Positions 7,500 through 14,813 of a stretch of DNA of 57,335 nucleotides are shown here, in pieces. The DNA lies in NCBI RefSeq assembly GCF_000787775.1, contig NZ_BBPM01000021.1, positions 7,977-65,311 on the forward strand, in the 5' to 3' direction. The notes under the pieces are model-generated. The model was given only the letters and a program-made list of their open reading frames with translations. It had not been told where the DNA came from and did not search any database. A program made the translations under genes and the position numbers. This DNA comes from Streptacidiphilus carbonis. Its GTDB lineage: Bacteria; Actinomycetota; Actinomycetes; Streptomycetales; Streptomycetaceae. Numbering within the stretch: position 1 is the stretch's first letter; the number at the start of each line of letters is the position of its first letter.

Positions 7500-8474
7500 A
7501 TGGAAGCGAAACAGGTCGCGACCGCCGTCGGGCGCGGGCTGGTCCGTCGGCGCGAGTTGAGCATCTTCGTGGTGTGCGTCGCGGCCGCGATCTACTTCGC
7601 GGTCACCGGGTCGGGCTTCACCACCTCGGAGAACTACCACACCATCGCCCAGTACGTGGCTCCGTGGATCATCATCGGCGCGGGCGAGGTGATGCTGCTG
7701 ATCTGCGGTCAGATCGACCTGTCCGCCGGGTTCGTGTTCACCCTGGCACCGTTCGTGCTGACCTCCTTCACCGGCGACGGCATGCCGCTGCTGCTCGCAC
7801 TGGTCTGCGCGGTGGCGATCAGCGCCCTGGTCGGGGTCGTCAACGGACTCATCCACACTCTGTTCAACCTGGCGTCCTTCATCGTCACCCTCGGGATGGC
7901 CTTCTTCCTGGAGGGCATGTCGCTGATCGCGTCCAACGCCCAGCCGGAGGCGGCCCCGGCCAACGGCTGGGTGGCCCAGGTGTTCGGCCGCGCACGCTGG
8001 TCGGAACTGATCTGGGCGCTGGCGATCGTCGCGGTGATGCAGGCGCTGCTCTCCACCACGAAATTCGGGGTCAATACGCAGGCGGTGGGCAGCAACCCGA
8101 TCGGGGCGGCGGAGGCCGGCATCAGGATCAACCGCATCAAGATCGTCAACTTCGCGCTGTGCAGCGGGCTGGCCGGCCTCGGCGGGATCCTGGACGGCAT
8201 CAGGGTCGGCTCCTTCGACCCGACCAACGGCGGCAACGAGACCATGTTCCTGGCCGTCGCCTCGGCGGTGATCGGCGGCACCGCCCTGCTGGGCGGCTCC
8301 GGCACCATCATCGGCGCCCTGCTGGGCGCGCTGCTGCTGGGCATCGTCTACGACGGGTTCAACCTCACCGGAGTCAACGCCAACGCCTTCGACGTGGTCC
8401 TCGGCATCGCGATCATCGCCGCCATGCTGCTGAACGTGTACCTCGGTGTGCTGCGCAGAAAGGCGAGCCGATGA
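7500..8474 (+). CDS. ABC sugar transporter, permease (RbsC-like)
   Basis: A 324-residue membrane protein of the branched-chain/ribose permease family, with about 8-10 hydrophobic segments. The family loop is near the C-terminus: AVGSNPIGAAEAGIRINRIKIVNFALCSGLAGLGGILDGIRVG, including the EAGI-RxxxxK cytoplasmic coupling region. The ATG at 7500 is preceded by AGGGAG at short spacing; a GTG at 7488 overlapping the previous stop is the other choice. Its end overlaps the ATPase start by 4 bases (ATGA), so the three genes are one operon. Confidence 0.88.
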   Translation: MEAKQVATAVGRGLVRRRELSIFVVCVAAAIYFAVTGSGFTTSENYHTIAQYVAPWIIIGAGEVMLLICGQIDLSAGFVFTLAPFVLTSFTGDGMPLLLALVCAVAISALVGVVNGLIHTLFNLASFIVTLGMAFFLEGMSLIASNAQPEAAPANGWVAQVFGRARWSELIWALAIVAVMQALLSTTKFGVNTQAVGSNPIGAAEAGIRINRIKIVNFALCSGLAGLGGILDGIRVGSFDPTNGGNETMFLAVASAVIGGTALLGGSGTIIGALLGALLLGIVYDGFNLTGVNANAFDVVLGIAIIAAMLLNVYLGVLRRKASR

Positions 8475-9265
8475 CGGCGCAGGAGGAGGGCAGCGTGACG
8501 GCGGGAGGCGCCGAGACGGCGCCGGAGGTGATCCGGGCCGAGCACATCAGCAAGCGGTTCGGCGCGGTCCAGGCGCTCAAGGACGTCAACCTGTACGTCC
8601 GGCGGGGCGAGATCCTGGGGCTGATCGGCGACAACGGCGCCGGCAAGTCCACCCTGATCAAGACCCTGACCGGGTTCCACCGCCCGGACCAGGGCCGGCT
8701 GCTGTTCAACGGGACCGAGACGGCGCTGCGGTCGGTGGTGCACGCGCGGTCGCTGGGCATCGACACCGTGTTCCAGGACCTGGCCATGATCAACGACCTG
8801 CCGGTCTACCTGAACCTCTTCCTCAACCGCGAGCTCACCCACCGCCCGCTGCCCGTCCTGCGCCGCTCCGAGATGCGGCGCCGGGCCCGCGAGGCGCTGG
8901 ACTCGATCGGCATCAGCATCCCCTCGGTGGACACCGAGGTCGGACAGTTGTCCGGCGGCCAGCGCCAGGCCATCGCGGTGGCCCGGTCGGTGTACGCGGA
9001 GTCCACCCAACTGCTGTTGCTGGACGAGCCGTTGGCTGCGATGGGGGCCAAGGAGGGCGGTCAGATCCTGCGGCTGCTGAAGCGGCTGAAGGAGCGCCGG
9101 GACATCGCCATCATCCTGATCGCGCACAACTACGCCCAGATCGTGGACATCTGCGACCGGGTGAACCTGCTGCAGCACGGTGAGATCACCCTGGACCGGG
9201 CGTCCCAGGAGACCTCGGTGAGCGAGCTGCTGGAGCTGGTGCACGCCGAGTACGGGGTCAACTGA
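8471..9265 (+). CDS. ABC sugar transporter, single-domain ATPase
   Basis: A 264-residue ATPase with Walker A GDNGAGKST (53-61), signature LSGGQRQ (161-167), Walker B LLLLDEP (182-188) and the switch His in LIAHNY. Ribose-type systems normally carry a double ATPase of about 500 residues (RbsA); this one has a single cassette, as in FrcA-type transporters, so it must dimerise. It couples ATP hydrolysis to sugar import with the two upstream products. A hairpin follows the stop. Confidence 0.9.
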   Translation: MTAQEEGSVTAGGAETAPEVIRAEHISKRFGAVQALKDVNLYVRRGEILGLIGDNGAGKSTLIKTLTGFHRPDQGRLLFNGTETALRSVVHARSLGIDTVFQDLAMINDLPVYLNLFLNRELTHRPLPVLRRSEMRRRAREALDSIGISIPSVDTEVGQLSGGQRQAIAVARSVYAESTQLLLLDEPLAAMGAKEGGQILRLLKRLKERRDIAIILIAHNYAQIVDICDRVNLLQHGEITLDRASQETSVSELLELVHAEYGVN

Positions 9266-9298
9266 CCGGACCCACCCGGTGAGTTCACGGGGTCAGTT
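9260..9298 (+). terminator. Hairpin after the sugar ABC operon
   Basis: AACTGACC (9260-9267), overlapping the stop codon, pairs perfectly with GGTCAGTT (9291-9298) across a 23-base loop. The element sits between convergent transcripts and has no T-run, as is usual in this group. It could act in both directions. Confidence 0.4.
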
Positions 9299-9532
9299 CA
9301 GCGCCTGCTCGGTCCGGATGGTCTTGCCGGTGGGGGTGTGCCGGGTGCCCCAGCCGGTGGTCATCTGGGCCACCAGCAGCAGGCCCCGGCCGCCCTCGTC
9401 GAAGATCCGGGCCCTGCGCAGGTGCGGGGAGGTGGAACTGCAGGGCAGGTAGCGCTGTTCGATGGCGAAGACCGACAGCGACATCGACGCCTGCCGGAAC
9501 GCCCGCTCCACTCGGTGCGTCCGGCAGGGCAC
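9293..9532 (-). pseudogene. Truncated RsbW-like anti-sigma ATP-binding protein (HATPase remnant)
   Basis: The last 35 residues (SPHLRRARIFDEGGRGLLLVAQ through GWGTRHTPTGKTIRTEQALN) match the C-terminal end of the HATPase_c_2 serine-kinase/anti-sigma proteins so abundant in Streptomyces, where DEGGRGL is the G2 ATP-lid motif. Nothing of the N and G1 boxes is present: only about 40 residues precede it, some of which (SLSVFAIEQRYLP) look like the N-terminus of such a protein. The simplest reading is an internal deletion joining start and end. The frame abuts the TetR gene stop and lacks a good ribosome site. Confidence 0.55.
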
Positions 9533-10138
9533 TCAGTCCCGGCCCGGTGCGATCGCGGCCAGGTGGGCTGCGACGGCGGCGTCGTTGCGGGGGCGGTCGC
9601 CGGTGGCGAGGAGGTCGAGCAGGGCGCCGCGCAGCACGGCCAGCAGCAGGGCGCGTTCGGCCTCAGCGGCAGGGGAGTCGCGGTGGGCCGGGGGCTGTGC
9701 GGCGGCGAGCAGGTCGAGCCAGTCGGTGACGGTGCGTCGGGCGAAGTCGGCCCAGGGGCCCGAGTCGTCGGTGAGGGAGCGCGCATAGCTCTGCACCCAG
9801 AGCGTGTTGAGCCTGAGGTGTTCGGGAGCGGCGAGCCACTCCCAGACCAGGGCGCCGACCCGGGCCAGGTCGTGCTGCCGGCCGTCCTGCTTGCCGTCCT
9901 GGTCGGAACGTACCGCGTCGAGGACCCGCAGTTCGTCCTGGCGGGCCCGTGCCAGCAGCGCCTGGACCAGCGCTTCCTTGCTGCCGAACAGGAAGAGCAG
10001 AACGCGCGGACTGCTGCCGACGGCCTCGGCCAGCGGCCGCAGCGACATGTCCGCGAGTCCGTGGTCGAGGACATAGGCGTAGGCGAGTTCGAGGAGTTGG
10101 CGCTTGCGGGCGGAATCTGCGGTGGCTGATGCGGTCAC
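9533..10138 (-). CDS. TetR-family transcriptional repressor
   Basis: About 201 residues. The N-terminal helix-turn-helix reads RKRQLLELAYAYVLDHGLADMSLRPLAEAVGSSPRVLLFLFGSKEALVQALL, the standard TetR DNA-binding domain, followed by an all-helical ligand domain (WADFARRTVTDWLDLLAA). A GTG 18 bases further upstream (10156) would add six residues but lies inside the palindrome at 10155-10174; I prefer the GTG at 10138, which leaves the operator in the leader. It is divergent from the GNAT gene, with the palindrome between them, so autoregulation plus control of the acetyltransferase is likely. The ligand is unknown. Confidence 0.85.
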   Translation of the reverse strand: MTASATADSARKRQLLELAYAYVLDHGLADMSLRPLAEAVGSSPRVLLFLFGSKEALVQALLARARQDELRVLDAVRSDQDGKQDGRQHDLARVGALVWEWLAAPEHLRLNTLWVQSYARSLTDDSGPWADFARRTVTDWLDLLAAAQPPAHRDSPAAEAERALLLAVLRGALLDLLATGDRPRNDAAVAAHLAAIAPGRD

Positions 10139-10154
10139 GCCGCCATTGTGCTTC

Positions 10155-10174
10155 ACTGAAACAGTTGTTTCAGT
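10155..10174. promoter_or_regulatory. TetR operator, perfect palindrome
   Basis: ACTGAAACAGTTGTTTCAGT has perfect 9-base arms and a 2-base centre. It lies between the TetR start and the ATG of the divergent GNAT gene (20 bases away) and is much more AT-rich than its surroundings. Geometry and position are typical of a self-controlled TetR site that also covers the divergent promoter. Confidence 0.75.
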
Positions 10175-10194
10175 GCACTCGCGGTGGGGATGCC

Positions 10195-10689
10195 ATGCAG
10201 AATCGGGAAGCGGTCATGCGGTCGGTCGGCGAGCCGGGTGACCTGGGGTGGGTGGTGCAGGCCCACGGCGAGCAGTACGCGGCCGAGTACGGTTGGGACG
10301 CGATGAGCATGGAGGGTCTGACGGCCCGTATCGTCGGCGACTTCGCAGCCGCGCAGGACCCGGCCCGCGAGGCCGGCTGGATCGCCGAGCTCGACGGCCG
10401 CCGGGTCGGCTGCGTCTTCTGCGTCAGCGAGGACGACACCACCGCGAAGCTGAGGCTCCTGCTGGTCGACCCGGCCGCCCGCGGCCACCGGCTGGGCACC
10501 CGCCTGGTCGACCAGTGCCTGGAGTTCGCCCGGTCGGCCGGCTACCGGCGGATGCGCCTGTGGACCAACCAGCCCCTGGCCTCCGCCCGCCGCATCTACC
10601 TCGCCGCCGGCTTCCGGCTCGTGCAGGAGCAGCCGCACCGGGACTTCGGTGTGGAGATCCTCGGCCAGGTGTACGAGTTGGATCTCTGA
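10195..10689 (+). CDS. GNAT-family N-acetyltransferase
   Basis: A 164-residue acetyltransferase. The acetyl-CoA motif is in LLLVDPAARGHRLGTRLVDQCLEFARSAGY (the R/Q-x-x-G-x-G/A loop appears as RGHRLGTRL), followed by LWTNQPLASARRIYLAAGFRLVQEQPH. The sequence is close to the acetyltransferase half of MarR-GNAT fusion proteins, but no MarR half is attached. GGTGGGGA precedes the ATG at 10195. It is the probable target of the TetR repressor. The acceptor substrate is unknown. Confidence 0.85.
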   Translation: MQNREAVMRSVGEPGDLGWVVQAHGEQYAAEYGWDAMSMEGLTARIVGDFAAAQDPAREAGWIAELDGRRVGCVFCVSEDDTTAKLRLLLVDPAARGHRLGTRLVDQCLEFARSAGYRRMRLWTNQPLASARRIYLAAGFRLVQEQPHRDFGVEILGQVYELDL

Positions 10690-10692
10690 GCC

Positions 10693-10723
10693 GTGACGCC
10701 GCGGGGGAGGGCGGCGGTAGCAT
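10693..10723 (+). promoter_or_regulatory. Promoter suggesting a leaderless transcript for the PhzF gene
   Basis: GTGACG (10693-10698) and TAGCAT (10718-10723) resemble -35 and -10 hexamers with a 19-base gap. The -10 ends 7 bases before the GTG at 10731, and no ribosome site is near that GTG, so the transcript may start at the initiation codon. Confidence 0.4.
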
Positions 10724-10730
10724 CCTCTCC

Positions 10731-11636
10731 GTGTCCGATACCGCAGCCCTGCGGGGCCTCACCGTCGTGAACGCCTGTCTGCGCGAGGGCCGCGGCGGCA
10801 GCCCGACCGCGGTCCTGGACGAGACGCCGCTGACCGATGCCGAGCGTCGGGGCGTGCCGGTGGCGTCGGGGACCTCGCACGCGGTCTTCGTCTCGCCCGG
10901 GGACGACGGACCCGGCCGTCCCCGTCTCCGTCCCAGGGTCTCGCTCCGCTTCTTCACCTCCGAGGGCGAGCTGCCCGGGTGCGGCCATGGGACCGTCGCC
11001 GCCCTCGCCCTGCTCGCCGAGCGCAGCGGGGAGAAGGAGTACGAGGTCACGCTGCGGGCGTCCGGGCGTGACTTCTCCGGCAGCGCCGTTCGCGAGGGCG
11101 ACCGGTTCCGGGCCTCGTTCGATCCCGGGCCGGTCGAGCTCCGGGAGCCGGCCGCGGCGGAGCTCGCTCCGGTCCTCGGAGCCCTCGGCGTGACCCCCGA
11201 CCTGCTCGCCCCCGGCGCCTGCGTCGCCTCGCTGGGGCGGCCGCGACTGCTCGTCCCGGTGCGCACCCGGGCCGCGCTCGCCGGGCTGACCCCGGATCAG
11301 GACCGGCTGCGCGAGGCCTGCGACGGGCTCGGGCTGCTGGGCTGCTACGTCCACTCGGTGCCGACGGACGACGGCCGGGCCGCGGCTCGGATGTTCGCCC
11401 CCTCGATCGGCGTCCCCGAGGACATCGCCAACGCCAACAGCACCGCCTGCCTGATGGCCCGGCTCGCGGAGGCCGACGGCCGTACCGGTATCACCGTCGA
11501 CATGGGCGACGCCCTCGGCAGCCCCGCGGCCGTCACCGCGACGGCGACGTCGACCGCGAGCGCGAGCGCGCGGCCGGTCCGGTCCGGTCCGCTCGTCCGG
11601 GTCGGCGGTACCGCAGTCGTGACCCGCGTCAACTGA
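10731..11636 (+). CDS. PhzF-family protein lacking the usual catalytic glutamate
   Basis: A 301-residue protein with the PhzF/DapF-like fold: RGGSPTAVLDE near the start, GELPGCGHGTVAALALLAE (PhzF has xxPLCGHATLA) and MFAPSIGVPEDIANANSTACL near the end. In PhzF the catalytic Glu sits in SETTFV; here the aligned segment is GTSHAVFV, so His50 occupies that place. The GTSHAVF form recalls PrpF-type tautomerases and seems to mark an actinobacterial subgroup. An isomerase role is therefore plausible but the classic proton shuttle is absent. It is followed 29 bases later by the acetamidase gene. The C-terminus has an Ala/Thr/Ser-rich insertion before the last strand. Confidence 0.75.
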   Translation: MSDTAALRGLTVVNACLREGRGGSPTAVLDETPLTDAERRGVPVASGTSHAVFVSPGDDGPGRPRLRPRVSLRFFTSEGELPGCGHGTVAALALLAERSGEKEYEVTLRASGRDFSGSAVREGDRFRASFDPGPVELREPAAAELAPVLGALGVTPDLLAPGACVASLGRPRLLVPVRTRAALAGLTPDQDRLREACDGLGLLGCYVHSVPTDDGRAAARMFAPSIGVPEDIANANSTACLMARLAEADGRTGITVDMGDALGSPAAVTATATSTASASARPVRSGPLVRVGGTAVVTRVN

Positions 11637-11665
11637 TCCACCCATCGGCCCCGGAGGACCAAGCC

Positions 11666-12574
11666 ATGCACTTCGCGCGTACCAGCACCCACACCGTCTG
11701 GGACCGGACCCTTCCGCCGCTGGCAGAGCTGGCGCCGGGCCAGGAGGCCGTCGTGGACACGGCCGAGGCCAGCGGCGGCCAGTTGGACGCCGGCTCCGGG
11801 GCACAGGACCTCACCGCCCTCGACTTCTCCCAGCTCAACCCGGTCACCGGACCGTTCAGCATCGCCTCGGCGCGGCCCGGGGACGCCGTGGTGGTGGACA
11901 TCCTGGAGATGAGCGTCGGCAGTTGGGGCTGGACCGCCTGCATCCCGGGGTTCGGGCTGCTGGCGGACGATTTCACCGCGCCGCACCTGCGCATCTCGAA
12001 GATCGGCGACCGGTCCGCCGAACTGCTCCCGGGCCTGGAGATCCCACTGGCGCCGATGCTCGGCACCATCGGCGTCGCACCGCCCGAGCCGGGCCCGCAC
12101 GGCATGATCCCGCCGCGCCGCTGGGGCGGGAACATGGACATCCGCCACATCGGCCCCGGCGCCCGGCTGGTGCTGCCGGTCGGGGTGGACGGCGCGCTGC
12201 TCTCGCTCGGCGACGCCCATGGCGCGATGGGGGACGGCGAGGTCGCCGGAACCGGCATCGAGACGGACGCCACCGTACGGATCCGGGTCGACCTGCTCCG
12301 CGACGCCGCCCCGCCCACCCCCTTCGTCGAGACCGACGCCCGCACCCACCGCACCGGCCGCGCCCTGGCGACCACCGGCATCGGCCCGGACCTGATGCAG
12401 GCCTCCCGGGACGCCGTGCGCGCCCTGGTCGACCAGATCGTCGCCCGCAGCGGGCTCGCCCCCGAGGACGCCTACCTGCTCGCCAGCGTCACCGCGGACC
12501 TGAAGATCTCCGAGATCGTGGACGCCCCGAACTGGGTGGTCACCGCCCACCTCCCGCTCGCCCTGCTCGACTGA
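11666..12574 (+). CDS. Acetamidase/formamidase family protein
   Basis: A 302-residue FmdA/AmdA family enzyme, which hydrolyses short amides to carboxylate and ammonia. Seen landmarks are NPVTGPFSIASARPGDAVVVDIL near residue 55, PRRWGGNMDIRHIGPGARLVLPV, and LSLGDAHGAMGDGEVAGTGIET (the metal-site region of the family with D, H, G-D-G-E). GGAGGA lies 9 bases before the ATG. It forms a likely pair with the PhzF-like gene and is closed by a strong hairpin. The natural amide is unknown. Confidence 0.87.
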   Translation: MHFARTSTHTVWDRTLPPLAELAPGQEAVVDTAEASGGQLDAGSGAQDLTALDFSQLNPVTGPFSIASARPGDAVVVDILEMSVGSWGWTACIPGFGLLADDFTAPHLRISKIGDRSAELLPGLEIPLAPMLGTIGVAPPEPGPHGMIPPRRWGGNMDIRHIGPGARLVLPVGVDGALLSLGDAHGAMGDGEVAGTGIETDATVRIRVDLLRDAAPPTPFVETDARTHRTGRALATTGIGPDLMQASRDAVRALVDQIVARSGLAPEDAYLLASVTADLKISEIVDAPNWVVTAHLPLALLD

Positions 12575-12603
12575 GCGCGGCGCCGGGCGACTCCGTTCGG
12601 GTG

Positions 12604-12643
12604 GCAGCGACACGGGCGCACTCGCGCCCGCCCGTGTCGCTGC
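12604..12643 (+). terminator. Strong 15-bp hairpin after the amidase gene
   Basis: GCAGCGACACGGGCG (12604-12618) and CGCCCGTGTCGCTGC (12629-12643) are perfectly complementary around a 10-base loop, 30 bases after the amidase stop. This is the most stable stem I noticed in the window and fits a T-run-less actinobacterial terminator. A TAGGGT -10-like hexamer (12655-12660) just beyond may start the next transcript. Confidence 0.75.
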
Positions 12644-12706
12644 GGCCCCCGCCGTAGGGTTCGAACTCGTCGCCGACGCGTTGAACAAGGGGCAGGGGCC
12701 GCTGCG

Positions 12707-13705
12707 ATGATGACCACCGCTCACGTGGGCCGCCGCCGCTTCCTGGCCGCCGTCGCGGCGGCCGCGGCGGCGCCGGGGCTCGTGGGAGCGACGAGGGCCG
12801 TGCGCGTCTCGGACCCGCCGGGCAGCCGGATCATCGCCGCCGACCAGGCCTCGCGCAGGGTACTGCTGCTGGACCCGGCCGCCGTGGCGACGCGGTCGCT
12901 GCTCGCACCGCGCTGGTCGTGGGCGCCGGGTGACGGCCTGGCGGACCTGCGGCCGGATCTGACCTGGCGCAACGTCAGCGACGCCAAGTGGGTCGGGCTG
13001 CCCGGGAGCGCGGGCGTGCTGTGCTGCGCCTCGGAGGGGCTGGCCGCCCTGGTTGCCCTCGCTGACGGCGCGGTCCGCTGGGCCGTCGCCGTGCCGCACG
13101 CGAACCTGCATTCGGTGGAGCTGCTTTCGGATGGCAGCGTCGCCGTGTGCGCCAGCACGGCGGGGTGGGTGCGGGTGTACGCGGCGGCGCTGGGGCCCCG
13201 CTGCGGCCAGTACACCGAGTTCGCACTGCCCGGCGCGCACGGCTTGCACTGGGACCAGCGCGGCGGAGTGCTCTGGGCGCTGGGCGACCATGATCTGGTC
13301 GCACTGACGGTCGGCCTGACCGTTGGCGACGTCCGAGGCCTGGCGTCGCTGGCCGCGACTGCCCGCTACCCGCTGCCGGATCCGGGCGGCCACGATCTGG
13401 CGGCCGCCGGACCGGGCAGCGACCGGCTGTGGGTCACCACCAACGCGCACGTCCACCAGTTCTCGACGTCCCAGGCAGTGTTCGTGCCCTACCCGGAGCA
13501 TGGGCTGGTGGACCGGCCCCAGGTGAAGAGCGTGGGCACGGACCCGGTGACCGGACGCATCCTGCTGGCGACCCCGGCGGCCGACAACCCGTGCACCTGG
13601 TGCACGTCCACGGTCGAACTCGTCGGCCCCGCCGGACAGGAGACCGTCCAGGGCTCCAGCCTCTACAAGGCCCGCTGGGCCGTCCCGGCGCACAGCACGG
13701 CGTAA
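12707..13705 (+). CDS. Secreted DUF6528-like protein (Tat signal, propeller-like repeats)
   Basis: A 332-residue protein beginning GRRRFLAAVAAAAAAPG, a twin-arginine signal. The remainder resembles a secreted WD/PQQ-type propeller: repeated strand-turn units such as SRRVLLLDPAAV, AVRWAVAVPHANLHSVELLSDGSVAVCAS, GLHWDQRGGVLWALGDHDLVAL and GSDRLWVTTNAHVHQF. I associate this layout with DUF6528, a family of unknown function in actinobacteria, but that name is from memory. AGGGG is 8 bases before the ATG. The next gene follows after 9 bases, so the two may be cotranscribed. Confidence 0.6.
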   Translation: MMTTAHVGRRRFLAAVAAAAAAPGLVGATRAVRVSDPPGSRIIAADQASRRVLLLDPAAVATRSLLAPRWSWAPGDGLADLRPDLTWRNVSDAKWVGLPGSAGVLCCASEGLAALVALADGAVRWAVAVPHANLHSVELLSDGSVAVCASTAGWVRVYAAALGPRCGQYTEFALPGAHGLHWDQRGGVLWALGDHDLVALTVGLTVGDVRGLASLAATARYPLPDPGGHDLAAAGPGSDRLWVTTNAHVHQFSTSQAVFVPYPEHGLVDRPQVKSVGTDPVTGRILLATPAADNPCTWCTSTVELVGPAGQETVQGSSLYKARWAVPAHSTA

Positions 13706-13714
13706 CCTTCCCGG

Positions 13715-14620
13715 GTGACCATCTCTCCCGCTGCGGCCTGCACGTGCTGTGGGGCGCCGATCGCGGACACCGATCGGATCGACGTCCGCTTCGGCCTCCC
13801 CGACGTCGCCTTCGAACTGCCCGAGAGCGACCGCGAACTGTCCAACGGCGGCGGGCTGCTGCGGCTCGCCGGCGGCGGGACGTACGTCCGCTGCCTGCTC
13901 CCGGTACGCCTGACCGGAGACCTGGAGTTCGTGCTCGGCACCTGGATGCGGATCGACGAGTCCGACTTCGAGCATGCACGGGAGGTGTGGGAGACCCCCG
14001 CGTACGCCGGTCTCGTCGTGGCGGGGACGCTGGCCAACGCGATCAGACCCTGGGGCGACGAGCTGCTCGGCGCACCGGCCACGGCCCTCGTCCGCAGCCG
14101 CGACCAGATCCCCTGGGTGGACTCCTCGGCCTCGGCTGACGGCCTGCTCAACCGCATCCTGCAGGACACCTGGCAGCGCGACGAGGTACTCCGCTGCTTC
14201 GGCCACCCGCTCCCGGTCGCGATCCGGACCCCGCTGGACCGGCAGTGGTCCGTGGAGCGCAGCGCGGGCCTGTCAGGGCGTGTGGTCGACGGCACCTCCG
14301 AGTTCAGCGGACCGGACCGGGCCGTCTACATCGACCGTCTCAACGACGACCGCGACCGAACACCTGAGGAGTTCCTGGCCGCCCTCCTCGAAGGCGCACC
14401 CGAAGTCCCAGCGGCTCAGCGACTGACCGAGCACACCCCGGGCGGGGTGCTGCGTCACGCGTTCTGGCAGTCGGAGACGGTGGACGGCCAGGAACGGCAC
14501 CAGTTCTACGGCTACGCGGTCAGCCCCGGCGCCGCGGTCATGCTCGGCTGTTTCTACGGCGACGCCGAGCTGCTCCCATGGGCCCGACACGTCTGGCGCT
14601 CCGTCACTCTGGAGCGCTGA
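13715..14620 (+). CDS. DUF2199-family protein
   Basis: A 301-residue protein. It opens with a CxxCG knuckle (CTCCGAPI), then PDVAFELPESDRE, TYVRCLLPVRLTGDLEFVLGTWMRIDESDFEHAREVWE and later PLDRQWSVERSAG, the ordered blocks of DUF2199, a family without known function. There is no export signal. The GTG at 13715 has no clear ribosome site, and translation may be coupled to the gene 9 bases upstream. The C-terminal half (from about residue 190: VDGTSEFSGPDRAVYIDRLNDDRD) is outside the DUF and unlike anything I recognise. Confidence 0.65.
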   Translation: MTISPAAACTCCGAPIADTDRIDVRFGLPDVAFELPESDRELSNGGGLLRLAGGGTYVRCLLPVRLTGDLEFVLGTWMRIDESDFEHAREVWETPAYAGLVVAGTLANAIRPWGDELLGAPATALVRSRDQIPWVDSSASADGLLNRILQDTWQRDEVLRCFGHPLPVAIRTPLDRQWSVERSAGLSGRVVDGTSEFSGPDRAVYIDRLNDDRDRTPEEFLAALLEGAPEVPAAQRLTEHTPGGVLRHAFWQSETVDGQERHQFYGYAVSPGAAVMLGCFYGDAELLPWARHVWRSVTLER

Positions 14621-14716
14621 GCGGGTCCAACGGCGACGGCGACGCCTCGCAGTGGCTTTCCGACCGGGTAGCAGCCGCCGCGACAGCGCATGGCGCGCGG
14701 GCGGCGGCTGCCGGTT

Positions 14717-14808
14717 CGGACGGGCGGACGGACGGGCGGACGGGCGGACGGGCGGACGGACGGGCGGACGGGCGGACGGACGGGCGGACGGGCGAACGGG
14801 CGAACGAC
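14717..14808. repeat. CGGN tetranucleotide array
   Basis: About 90 bases made almost only of CGGA and CGGG units (ending in CGAA), with higher-order 8- and 12-base periodicity. It lies between convergent genes, immediately beside the phosphoesterase stop. Such arrays slip during replication, so length is probably variable between strains. Translated, it would give DGRTDGRTGGRADGR, but no start or codon bias supports translation. Confidence 0.8.
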
Positions 14809-14813
14809 AGGCT

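Noticed and set aside
11345-14206. 953-codon minus-strand frame opposite the PhzF, amidase and DUF6528/DUF2199 genes
   Set aside because: Composition is Gly/Arg/Ala/Val shadow type with no domain; genuine genes with signals and motifs are on the plus strand.
14717-14808. CRISPR array
   Set aside because: The 4-base periodic CGGN tract has no spacer-repeat structure and no cas genes are in the window.
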